Assembly (NCBI GenBank): GCA_030431355.1
Contig: JAUIJG010000193.1
Span: 1 to 9,650 of the forward strand
Length of the DNA stretch: 9,650 nucleotides
Direction of reading: 5' to 3'
Origin: a bacterium
GTDB taxonomy: Bacteria > Cyanobacteriota > Vampirovibrionia > Obscuribacterales > Obscuribacteraceae
The translations under genes and the position numbers were made by a program. This document shows, in pieces, positions 1 to 6,028 of the stretch (positions within the stretch are counted from its first letter, which is position 1; the number at the start of each line of letters is the position of its first letter). The notes under the pieces were generated by a model that worked only from the letters and a program-made list of their open reading frames with translations, did no database searches and was not told the origin of the DNA.

Positions 1-360
1 AATGCCAGACAGCAACTGGGTCTGAAGGAAGATGAGAAGCTGAGCTTTGATCAGATAGCCGAAGACCCGGACTTTATTCGGTCAATTCTAAGATTGGGAC
101 AGTGGCAGCGCCGCCGAGGACGTTTTGAAGAAGCCGGTCGGAACATAGAGCTGGCGATGAAAGCAGCAGAAAAGTACAACAAATTCGAGCCCGATGCTCT
201 AGCTGAATTCTACTCCAGTTACGCCAACTATCTCCATCAGATGGGCAAGCAAGAACAATCCGGCACATATCTCCTAAAAGCGAGAGAAGAGAGAAAACGC
301 TCAGCCGCGAAGATGGGCATGGAATACATAGAACACGGTCGGCCCATAAAGAAACGATAG
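1..360 (+). CDS. TPR-repeat protein, C-terminal fragment (5' end outside window)
   Basis: The frame is open from the first base and ends in TAG at 358-360, giving 119 visible residues with no start needed inside the window. Two helical hairpins of TPR type are visible: RLGQWQRRRGRFEEAGRNIE, with the small/large residue pattern of a TPR A/B pair, and then YSSYANYLHQMGKQEQSG followed by a YLLKA helix. The last 30 residues are basic (REERKRSAAK, ending PIKKR), as often seen after a terminal TPR capping helix. TPRs are protein-protein interaction scaffolds; the partner and cellular site cannot be told because the N-terminus is missing. An internal TTG at 94 is unlikely to be the true start, because the TPR-compatible sequence continues upstream of it (DQIAEDPDFIRSILRLG). 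The gene lies 112 bp before the next + gene. Confidence 0.8.
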   Translation, partial: NARQQLGLKEDEKLSFDQIAEDPDFIRSILRLGQWQRRRGRFEEAGRNIELAMKAAEKYNKFEPDALAEFYSSYANYLHQMGKQEQSGTYLLKAREERKRSAAKMGMEYIEHGRPIKKR

Positions 361-437
361 AGATAAAAAAAGCGTCAGCGATTTCCAGAATGATTTGGCA
401 GAGAATACACAAAAGTCACAACTTTTTAGTATTCTCC

Positions 438-457
438 ATATCCAAAGATATCCAAAT
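438..457 (+). repeat. Tandem 10-bp direct repeat upstream of the small TPR gene
   Basis: ATATCCAAAG at 438-447 is followed at once by ATATCCAAAT at 448-457 (9 of 10 identical). The 10-bp period is close to one turn of DNA, and the pair sits 15 bp before the ATG at 473. This could be a regulator binding site with two half-sites on the same DNA face, but no regulator is known and chance duplication is possible. Confidence 0.4.
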
Positions 458-472
458 TTAGTAGAGACATAA

Positions 473-1009
473 ATGAATTGGAAAGCTAACTTCGCGGTTA
501 CATCGCTCTATATTGCCGCATTCGGCTTACTCTATACGATGTTCCTTTCCTATATGACCGAATCAGTTATTAAGGGCAATCAGCACCTGGGTAAAGCCAA
601 CAGCATCCAGACCGCCATGGTCACGGTCAATCCTCAGGCTCGGTCAGAGCTTTACTCTGCCGTCGGAGAATACAATAAAGTTCTCCTCCTGGACAGGGAG
701 AACATCTCTGTTCTGAATAATCGTGCCGGCGCGTTCTATCGACTAGGCAGCTACAAACTTGCCGTTGATGACCTCAATACCTGTATCAGGCTGGAGCCAT
801 CTGAATGGTACCATTACTACGTACGCGGCAAATGCCTGGAGAGACTAGGGAACAGAGAAGCCGCTTGGCTGGACTACAACCAAAGCATGTCCCTGGCATG
901 CATGGAGGTAAGTCCCTGTGCCGCTTATTTAACTTCGAGAGCTTGCAACGAATTCATCAAGAATAGACCCGCACAAAATATAGCGAGCCAACCGAAGAGA
1001 ACTTTCTAA
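473..1009 (+). CDS. Small membrane-anchored TPR protein
   Basis: This is a 178-aa protein with a single hydrophobic segment near the N-terminus (about residues 8-28, SLYIAAFGLLYTMFLSY). It has no clear signal-peptidase site, so it is probably a signal anchor with the rest of the protein outside the cytoplasm. Residues about 60-145 form two to three TPR units: YSAVGEYNKVLLLDRENISV, then LNNRAGAFYRLGSYKLAVDD, then YYVRGKCLERLGNREAAWLD. The NRAGAFYRLG and A-x-x-D-x-x-x-x-I-x-L-x-P spacing is typical of the TPR family. Three cysteines lie near the C-terminus (MSLACMEVSPCAAYLTSRAC). The ATG at 473 is the natural start; the ribosome-binding site is weak (GAGAC just upstream). The gene converges with the next one, leaving only 10 bp between stop codons. 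The specific role is unknown; TPR proteins of this kind usually assemble or tether complexes. Confidence 0.82.
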   Translation: MNWKANFAVTSLYIAAFGLLYTMFLSYMTESVIKGNQHLGKANSIQTAMVTVNPQARSELYSAVGEYNKVLLLDRENISVLNNRAGAFYRLGSYKLAVDDLNTCIRLEPSEWYHYYVRGKCLERLGNREAAWLDYNQSMSLACMEVSPCAAYLTSRACNEFIKNRPAQNIASQPKRTF

Positions 1010-1019
1010 GCAAGGCTAT

Positions 1020-1490
1020 TTAGTAGTCCGGCATCATCGAAGGGCAAGAATTCACTTTGGCAAGTAATTCTGAGTGAACATCGGCGCTCTGGGGACCTAT
1101 CTCGGCAGAAGGAATACTGACGCGCTCTTGTTCATATGCCGCGGCGGTGGTATCAGACCAGGCATCATAGGGAAACTCAGTGGGTTTTACTTTTCGATAC
1201 CAAATCTCCACCGCCTCAGGCTTCCAAACCAGCACTACCGGTAGTGGCTGCCCTTCGTCATGCTTAGTCTGAAAGTTAGAGATCACTGATTTCTGCATCT
1301 TCACTGCGATTCCGCCAGGGAAAACTTTCACTTCGTGGTCCATCATTTGGGAAATAACTTCCGGAGTTCCTTTGTGAACAGCAACCAGAACACTCTCGCC
1401 CTGCTTGCACCAGGGCAACTCTTTAAGATATTCGATAAAAGCCTGGGAAGAAGTTTCTGGCTTAACTACGGTTCCTTCGCCTTCTGTCAT
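1020..1490 (-). CDS. Unrecognised 156-aa protein
   Basis: I do not recognise the family. The protein has no signal peptide or membrane segment, so it is probably cytoplasmic. Residues about 13-105 look like a compact alpha/beta domain with regular beta-strand-like stretches (ESVLVAVHKG, EVKVFPGGIAVKM, LPVVLVWKPEAVEIWYRKV). The C-terminal third is polar and ends with CPSMMPDY. The ATG at 1488-1490 is preceded in frame by a TAG stop 12 bases upstream, which fixes the start; only a poorly placed GGAG lies upstream. Coding is supported by the length of the frame, the absence of low-complexity shadowing and the strand-like hydrophobic alternation. It is transcribed alone and points away from the FHA genes; the 269-bp spacer to the FHA gene at 1760 must hold the divergent promoters. 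Confidence 0.72.
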   Translation of the reverse strand: MTEGEGTVVKPETSSQAFIEYLKELPWCKQGESVLVAVHKGTPEVISQMMDHEVKVFPGGIAVKMQKSVISNFQTKHDEGQPLPVVLVWKPEAVEIWYRKVKPTEFPYDAWSDTTAAAYEQERVSIPSAEIGPQSADVHSELLAKVNSCPSMMPDY

Positions 1491-1668
1491 CGTTTCAACC
1501 TAGCTCCAAGAATCTACAGAGAGGAGTTTACCTGGCTGAGATGCGGAGATCCTTAAATTCGCAAAAATAGTGCGCTGTCCTATCAAAAACCATCTCTTGA
1601 CAGTCAGGAAAACTCTACACAGTTGTAAAATGAAACCCCGGCAAGCACTGATAAATTCACAGAATACT

Positions 1669-1699
1669 TGTGAAAATTGAACATTTTTACGATTATAGA
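1669..1699 (+). promoter_or_regulatory. Possible sigma70-type promoter for the small FHA gene
   Basis: TTGTGA at 1669-1674 and TATAGA at 1694-1699 lie 61 bases upstream of the ATG at 1760 with a 19-bp spacer. Each hexamer matches the consensus at four of six bases and the spacer is a little long, so this is weak. A perfect TTGACA at 1597-1602 has no good -10 at the right distance. Confidence 0.22.
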
Positions 1700-1759
1700 G
1701 AATGCAGCTCTATCTCTTCCCGGAGAAACTGCGTTCAGCGGTTAACTTAAGGACCCCAG

Positions 1760-2119
1760 ATGACTGAAAAAGATCAAACTGGAGATGAAACCAGCAAAGC
1801 CTACCTGGTGGAACTGGTCTCCAACCGAAAAATTCCTATCTCCACACCGGTCTGCTCAGTGGGACGGCTGGATTCAAACGAAATTGTTATCGGCGATGAC
1901 AAATCGATATCAAAACACCACTTCACCATATCGATGGAAGATTCAAGCTATTTCGTGGAAGATGCCAACAGCAGTTACGGTACTTTTGTGAACGGCGAGA
2001 AGATTGCCGAAAAGACAAAAGTCACTGACGGCGATGTAATCAAAGCAGGAAATTCTATGTTCTGGTTTACCGAGGGAGAAAGAGAGCTAAAAGTCTCCAG
2101 GGAGATGATTAAACCCTGA
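1760..2119 (+). CDS. Stand-alone FHA-domain protein (phosphothreonine-binding module)
   Basis: At 119 aa, the protein is almost only one forkhead-associated domain (about residues 14-102). The signature residues are present: G35-R36 on the first conserved loop, S51-x-x-H54 (SISKHH), and the N70-SSYGTFVNG79 loop with the terminal N78-G79. In the FHA family the conserved Arg, Ser and Asn contact a phosphothreonine peptide, so binding competence is expected. There is no membrane segment, kinase or output domain. The start ATG at 1760 follows AAGGAC at a workable distance. The domain is about 58% identical by eye to residues 12-102 of the next gene, including the rare shared block LVSNRKIP near the N-terminus and the FWF at the end of the domain, so the two arose by tandem duplication. 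As a free domain it could bind the same targets as its larger neighbour and act as a competitor or adaptor; that is inference. Confidence 0.9.
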   Translation: MTEKDQTGDETSKAYLVELVSNRKIPISTPVCSVGRLDSNEIVIGDDKSISKHHFTISMEDSSYFVEDANSSYGTFVNGEKIAEKTKVTDGDVIKAGNSMFWFTEGERELKVSREMIKP

Positions 2120-2425
2120 GCGCCTCTAGCCGAAAGTTCCCTCAGTGAAAGGGAAAAGAAGATACCGTCATACCTATCCCCGGTATCCGGAATAGATCGA
2201 ATCTGGCTTTGATTTTCTTCGTCCGATAAAGCCCCCACACCGCTCAAAAGTCACTATAGCGGTTTATATTGTTCTACTCGTGGAACATCTATTGATGACT
2301 GAGAGCAGGAAGAAAAGACCGGTTTTACTGAGTTTTTGCCGAAGTCAGCAAAGTCGGATTCAATCGGCCTTCTCCTGAATCTCTTTGAACTTCGGTTGAT
2401 AGAAATTCGAGTCTAACAAGGAAAA
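2120..2425. other. 306-bp intergenic spacer between the two FHA genes
   Basis: No convincing gene is seen here on either strand. It contains a small hairpin with an AT-only-in-part loop at 2137-2155 (TTCCCT/AGGGAA arms, no T-tract after it), a GC-armed hairpin with a T-rich tail at 2239-2270, and an isolated -10-like TATATT at 2265-2270. The last 50 bases carry AAGGA at 2418-2422, close before the ATG at 2426. The spacer is long enough to give the second FHA gene its own promoter. Confidence 0.6.
2239..2273 (+). terminator. Possible weak intrinsic terminator after the small FHA gene
   Basis: ACCGCT at 2239-2244 pairs with AGCGGT at 2258-2263 around a 13-base loop, and is followed by a T-rich tail (TTATATTGTT). 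The stem is short and the loop long, and it lies about 120 bases after the stop at 2119, so it is a weak candidate only. Confidence 0.3.
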
Positions 2426-4438
2426 ATGGAAAACAACGAATCTACTCCCGTTCCCACCGCCTTTCTGGTAGACCTTGTGTCGAACCGGAAGATTCCGGTT
2501 ACCACCCCACGGTGCCGGGTCGGTCGTGACGACTTGAACGATATTGTTATCAGCGGCGACCAATCAATCTCCCGGTTTCACTTCATAATTTCCTTTGAGA
2601 ACGGTCAATATCTGGTTCAGGACGCTAAGAGCCGACACGGGACCTTCCTGAACGGAAACCAGATTGGAGAACCAGAACCCATTAATGACGGTGACGTTCT
2701 AAAGATCGGCGTGTCTCTCTTCTGGTTTGTTATAGAAGCCGCCACAGGAGAGAATACTGAGCCGGCCAAGCCCGTCGATGTCAAGGAAGATAAAAAGCCT
2801 AGCGAGGCGAACCTCTCAGCCACCCAGGAAATCGACATCACAAAAGCAGAGGAAGTTGTGGCCAAGGTTCTTTCGCAGGAGCCGCCCCTTGACATGGAAA
2901 ACAAGGTTGGCGAGTCTTCCTTAGGCAAATTGCTAGAGCCTGTAAAAGCACCGGCAGCTGATTCTGACTCAGCCTCTAAATCCGATTCCAAGGAAGAGGA
3001 CGAAGACCTTCTATCTAAAGACCTTATTAAGGATGCCCTGGACAAAGGCGACTTAAAGAAAGCCGAAGAGCAAGAGGAAGAAGAAGCTAAAGCCAGGGAA
3101 GAAGCCGAGGCTAAGGCTAAAGAGGAAGAAGAGGAAGCTAAAGCCAAGGAAGAAGCTGAAGCCAAGGCTAAAGAGGAAGAAGAGAAAGCTAAAGCCAAGG
3201 AAGAAGCCGAAGCTAAAGCTAAAGCTAAAGAGGAAGAAGCTGAAGCCAAGGCTAAAGAGGAAGAAGAAGCTAAAGCTAAGGAAGAAGCCGAAGCCGAAGC
3301 TGAAGCTGAAGCCAAGGCTAAAGAGGAAGAAGAGGAAGCCAAAGCTAAGGAAGAAGCCGAAGCCAGAGCTAAAGAGGAAGAAGAGGAAGCCAAAGCTAAG
3401 GAAGAAGCCGAGGCTAAAGCTAAAGAGGAAGAAGAGGAAGCCAAAGCCAAGGAAGAAGCCGAGGCTAAAGCTAAAGAAGAAGAAGAAGCCAGAGCCAGGG
3501 AAGAAGCAGAAGCCAAGGCTAAAGAGGAAGAAGAGGAAGCGAAAGCTAAGGAAGAAGCCGAAGCTAAAGCTAAAGAAGAAGAAGAAGCCAGAGCGGAAGA
3601 AAGCGAAACCCTCGGAAAGCTTGCCGAAGCGCTGGAGTCGACCGAGAGCGATAAAAGCTCCGAAGAATCAGAAGAAGATGTCGATCAGGAAGTAGAAAAG
3701 AACGGAAAAGATAAGAGTACAAGCAGCACGGTGGAGCAGATGGCAACAACAATACCTGACTGGTGTAAGCAATATTTCTCTGATGAGCTCAAGAGCCTGA
3801 ATGTGGAGCTTGAAGAGCTCAATGAGAAGATTCGAAAAACCCAAGAGAGAATCAAAGAGATTGAGGGCCAGACAGCTCTCACAAAAGGCCTCCGAAATAC
3901 ACTTCTGACCCATAAAGGGACAGAATTGATAGACGCCTGCAAGAAAGTACTCACCCTGGTGGGCTGGACAGTCACCCAGTCGGAAGAAGATAAACACGAA
4001 CTTCTCCTGGAAAATGAAGACGAAAAAGTCGCCATCGCTAGAATAATTTGGACGGAAGACAACGCCGAAAGAAGCCATCTCGGTCAGTTATCCATATCCC
4101 AGACCAGATACTGGTGCGAGAAAGCTGTAGAACCCAAGTGTCTGTTGATAGTAGCCAAAATTACCGGTGATGAAGCCGAGGATCCCTCCGAAACCACCGA
4201 TGAAGAGGTCGTCGACTACGCTGGTAAGAAAAACATCTGTCTATTGAGCACACTACAATTACTAGCAATCTACAGAGACGTATCTCTGAAAGATGGAGAT
4301 GCAGACGAAGCCAGATCAGAGATTCTAGAATCGAAGGGTTGGCTAGATGGATACAAAATCGAGCCCGGCGACGAAGTTCTGGAAGAAGACGAAGAGCAAC
4401 CGCGGGGTCAGACCCTCAGCTCTCTGCTCTCGGCCTGA
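2426..4438 (+). CDS. FHA-domain protein with long E/A/K helical array and degenerate PD-(D/E)XK-like C-terminal domain
   Basis: A 670-aa soluble protein, read in order. Residues about 12-102 are an FHA domain with G33-R34, S49-x-x-H52 and S69-RHGTFLNG77, so phosphothreonine binding should be intact. Residues about 104-211 are an acidic, Ser-rich linker. Residues 225-392 are a 168-residue array of 17-residue E/A/K units predicted to be one continuous helix. Residues about 393-440 are again acidic and Ser-rich. Residues 453-481 form a short coiled coil (LNVELEELNEKIRKTQERI). Residues about 495-620 look like a restriction-endonuclease-like alpha/beta fold: a helix before LVGWTV, a strand HELLL, a strand VAIARIIW, a GQL motif, the strand CLLIVAKI, and the closing YAGKKNICLLSTLQLLAIY. 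In active relatives the second strand carries E-x-K; here it reads R539-I-I541, so catalysis is unlikely. An AAGGA lies 3 bases before the ATG at 2426, a short spacing. The role is unknown; a phospho-reader held away from a protein- or nucleic-acid-binding head is the best inference. Confidence 0.88.
   Translation: MENNESTPVPTAFLVDLVSNRKIPVTTPRCRVGRDDLNDIVISGDQSISRFHFIISFENGQYLVQDAKSRHGTFLNGNQIGEPEPINDGDVLKIGVSLFWFVIEAATGENTEPAKPVDVKEDKKPSEANLSATQEIDITKAEEVVAKVLSQEPPLDMENKVGESSLGKLLEPVKAPAADSDSASKSDSKEEDEDLLSKDLIKDALDKGDLKKAEEQEEEEAKAREEAEAKAKEEEEEAKAKEEAEAKAKEEEEKAKAKEEAEAKAKAKEEEAEAKAKEEEEAKAKEEAEAEAEAEAKAKEEEEEAKAKEEAEARAKEEEEEAKAKEEAEAKAKEEEEEAKAKEEAEAKAKEEEEARAREEAEAKAKEEEEEAKAKEEAEAKAKEEEEARAEESETLGKLAEALESTESDKSSEESEEDVDQEVEKNGKDKSTSSTVEQMATTIPDWCKQYFSDELKSLNVELEELNEKIRKTQERIKEIEGQTALTKGLRNTLLTHKGTELIDACKKVLTLVGWTVTQSEEDKHELLLENEDEKVAIARIIWTEDNAERSHLGQLSISQTRYWCEKAVEPKCLLIVAKITGDEAEDPSETTDEEVVDYAGKKNICLLSTLQLLAIYRDVSLKDGDADEARSEILESKGWLDGYKIEPGDEVLEEDEEQPRGQTLSSLLSA
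3098..3601 (+). repeat. Imperfect 51-bp tandem repeat array encoding 17-residue E/A/K units
   Basis: The array holds about nine units inside the large FHA gene. The modal unit is EEAEAKAKEEEEEAKAK. Unit lengths read 17, 17, 27, 23, 17, 17, 16, 17 and 17 residues, all keeping frame; the 27 and 23 units carry inserted AK/EA dipeptide or partial-unit duplications. Substitutions are mostly synonymous GCT/GCC, AAA/AAG and GAA/GAG exchanges plus K-to-R changes. Acidic and basic side chains recur at i to i+4 (for example E3-K7, E5-K9, K7-E11), the spacing that stabilises isolated single alpha-helices. A 17-residue period is not a heptad multiple, which argues against a simple coiled coil. Confidence 0.92.
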
Positions 4439-6025
4439 TTAGTTAGGAAGCAACTGAGCGCGTTTTCTGCGCAATTCGTCGTACCATATCGAGCGAGCGT
4501 TTGACTCCAGTTGCCTGGCCCGTTCCACTCTCCCGGTCAGTCGCAACACTCGACTGAGATCAGCCATGGATGCGGCGGAAAGAAGACTTCGCGTCCCGGT
4601 GGACTGAGCCGTGCTGGCCAGGGCGAAAGTATACAGCGTCTTCGCTTTTCTGAGCTGACCCTTGCAATAACAAAGAAACGCCAGGTCATTGAGACGAAGA
4701 GCCACCGAAATTGTCTGAGCTGCTACTGGAATTCTGGGCAACTTCTGGAGATAAGGCTTGAAGCTATAAGCGCTTGGCTCGTCATTTCTACTTGCTATCA
4801 ACTGAAGTAAAAGCCTTGTCTGCTTTATCATCTCAGAATCGGGTGAATATGATCGACTGTAGATTTTCAGGACCCTTAAAAGAAGCGGTCGAGCTTCATC
4901 GTATTTTTTTTGAGTTAAATAGACATTGGCAAGTCCGCTCAAATCCCTGGCGACGCTTGGATGATCAGGTCCCAGAGACTTTATATCAACTTCGATCATC
5001 CTTTCATAAAACTGAATTCGCTGTCTATTGATCTTTTCCAGCGCCACCTGATCGGCCGGCAAATGCGAGAGCTTGATATCACCGGTAGCATCACCATCAT
5101 CGGCAGTAGTTTTCTCTGTCTGGGGAGCAATATATTTTTCTGACTGGTCAGACCCCTTCAAGCCCGGCTTTTCAAGACCGTTGTCGGATGAGTCATTAGA
5201 ACCAGGCAAGGTACCATCTTGAATTCTGACAGACACTTCTTTGCTGAAAGCGGAAGGGGCGACACCTCTTTTTTTACTCAGCAACTCCAGCCTATCTTCC
5301 AGTAGCTCTCTCTGAAATCTGGACTTCAGGATTCTCCCTCGATTCTCACTCTTCCGCATCAAATCAGTGTAATCACTGAGCAGCTCCTCCAGAAACTTAC
5401 TATCAGGCAGGGTGTTTTGCTCCAATGTGTTTACCAGGGCAAGGTAATAAGACTCCCTCGCTTCGCTGGCAAGTCCCTCTTCAAACTGAACTCGACCAAG
5501 CCTGTGCAGAATCAAAGCAGATTCAAAACTCCTGGACCCTGAAACTTTGTTGACGATCTCCAGGGCTCTTGTGTAATACTTTCCAGCCTTTTCAAACTCT
5601 CCTTCTCCCTCATAAATAGCCCCCAGTTTTTTGAGGGTGGGCACCAACAAAAGACTCTCCCTGCCGTCAACTTTCTCTAGAACCTTGAGAGCTTTCCTGT
5701 AGAGCTTCAACGACTCTTCCAGTTTCTCCTGCCTGTACAGGACATCGGCCAGAGTCTCCATACACTGGGCTAACTCTTTTTGAGAATGACCTGGAGTGCG
5801 CTTTACTTGCTCCAGAGCTCGGGCGAAACAAATCTCTGCTTCGGGATACTGCTTTGTCTGAAGGAAATGTTCTCCTTCGACAATCTCAAGCTTCCAGTCA
5901 CCGGCAGGTCCCGGCTCCTCTCCAGCACAAGAAGGGTGCAACAATACTGTATTCAGTACCACCAAAACGAAGAGCACCGGAATCAAAATCACATTTCTTT
6001 GACTAGGGTCTTTAAAAATCAGCAC
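4439..6025 (-). CDS. Exported TPR protein with kinesin-light-chain-like repeats
   Basis: A 528-aa protein. A Sec signal peptide is clear: residues 11-29 are hydrophobic, and S-C-A at 32-34 fits signal peptidase I cleavage after A34. The nearby LHPSC is a poor lipobox, though a lipoprotein is not fully excluded. Mature TPR units occur at about 44-77, 85-118, 128-161 and 168-201. A polar, probably disordered linker spans about 250-330. A kinesin-light-chain-type pair lies at about 338-392 (with LGPDHPSVARDLSGLANVYL), and a further pair at about 434-512. The start is GTG at 6023-6025; the alternative GTG at codon 12 would drop the charged n-region. Only 3 bases separate it from the stop of the upstream minus-strand gene, and the purine-rich GGAAGAGGAAA at the end of that gene can serve as its ribosome-binding site, so the two are co-transcribed and probably translationally coupled. 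It probably acts as an extracytoplasmic scaffold; the partner is unknown. Confidence 0.87.
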   Translation of the reverse strand: MLIFKDPSQRNVILIPVLFVLVVLNTVLLHPSCAGEEPGPAGDWKLEIVEGEHFLQTKQYPEAEICFARALEQVKRTPGHSQKELAQCMETLADVLYRQEKLEESLKLYRKALKVLEKVDGRESLLLVPTLKKLGAIYEGEGEFEKAGKYYTRALEIVNKVSGSRSFESALILHRLGRVQFEEGLASEARESYYLALVNTLEQNTLPDSKFLEELLSDYTDLMRKSENRGRILKSRFQRELLEDRLELLSKKRGVAPSAFSKEVSVRIQDGTLPGSNDSSDNGLEKPGLKGSDQSEKYIAPQTEKTTADDGDATGDIKLSHLPADQVALEKINRQRIQFYERMIEVDIKSLGPDHPSVARDLSGLANVYLTQKKYDEARPLLLRVLKIYSRSYSPDSEMIKQTRLLLQLIASRNDEPSAYSFKPYLQKLPRIPVAAQTISVALRLNDLAFLCYCKGQLRKAKTLYTFALASTAQSTGTRSLLSAASMADLSRVLRLTGRVERARQLESNARSIWYDELRRKRAQLLPN

Positions 6026-6028
6026 TGC

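Noticed and set aside
74..412. Minus-strand open frame of 112 residues at the left edge
   Set aside because: It is antisense to the TPR fragment, Cys/Ser/Leu-rich in the way of shadow frames, and lacks domain signatures.
1597..1602. Perfect TTGACA as the -35 of the small FHA gene
   Set aside because: No acceptable -10 lies 16-18 bp downstream; the nearest TAAAAT is 23 bp away.
2137..2155. TTCCCT/AGGGAA hairpin after the small FHA gene as an intrinsic terminator
   Set aside because: The 6-bp stem is followed by AAGAAG on the plus strand and has no T-run on either side in the correct orientation.
1975..2247. Minus-strand open frame of 90 residues over the end of the small FHA gene
   Set aside because: It overlaps the conserved FHA coding region, has no recognisable motif and no good ribosome-binding site.
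2617..3516. Minus-strand open frame of 299 residues over the repeat array, rich in Ser/Ala/Leu
   Set aside because: It is the antisense reading of the E/A/K array; GAA/GAG/GCT/AAG codons read backward give few stops. The plus frame has an FHA domain and continues far beyond, so this is a shadow.
3098..3601. TolA-like protein because of the E/A/K-rich region
   Set aside because: There is no N-terminal membrane helix and no TolA C-terminal domain; the N-terminus is an FHA domain.
3668..4078. Minus-strand open frames of 136 and 125 residues inside the large FHA gene
   Set aside because: Two competing antisense frames over the coiled coil and C-terminal domain, with no motif; a by-product of the codon composition.
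4457..4473. GCGC...GCGC inverted repeat just after the FHA stop as a terminator
   Set aside because: The stem is only 4 bp, no T-tract follows, and it lies in the coding end of the opposite TPR gene.
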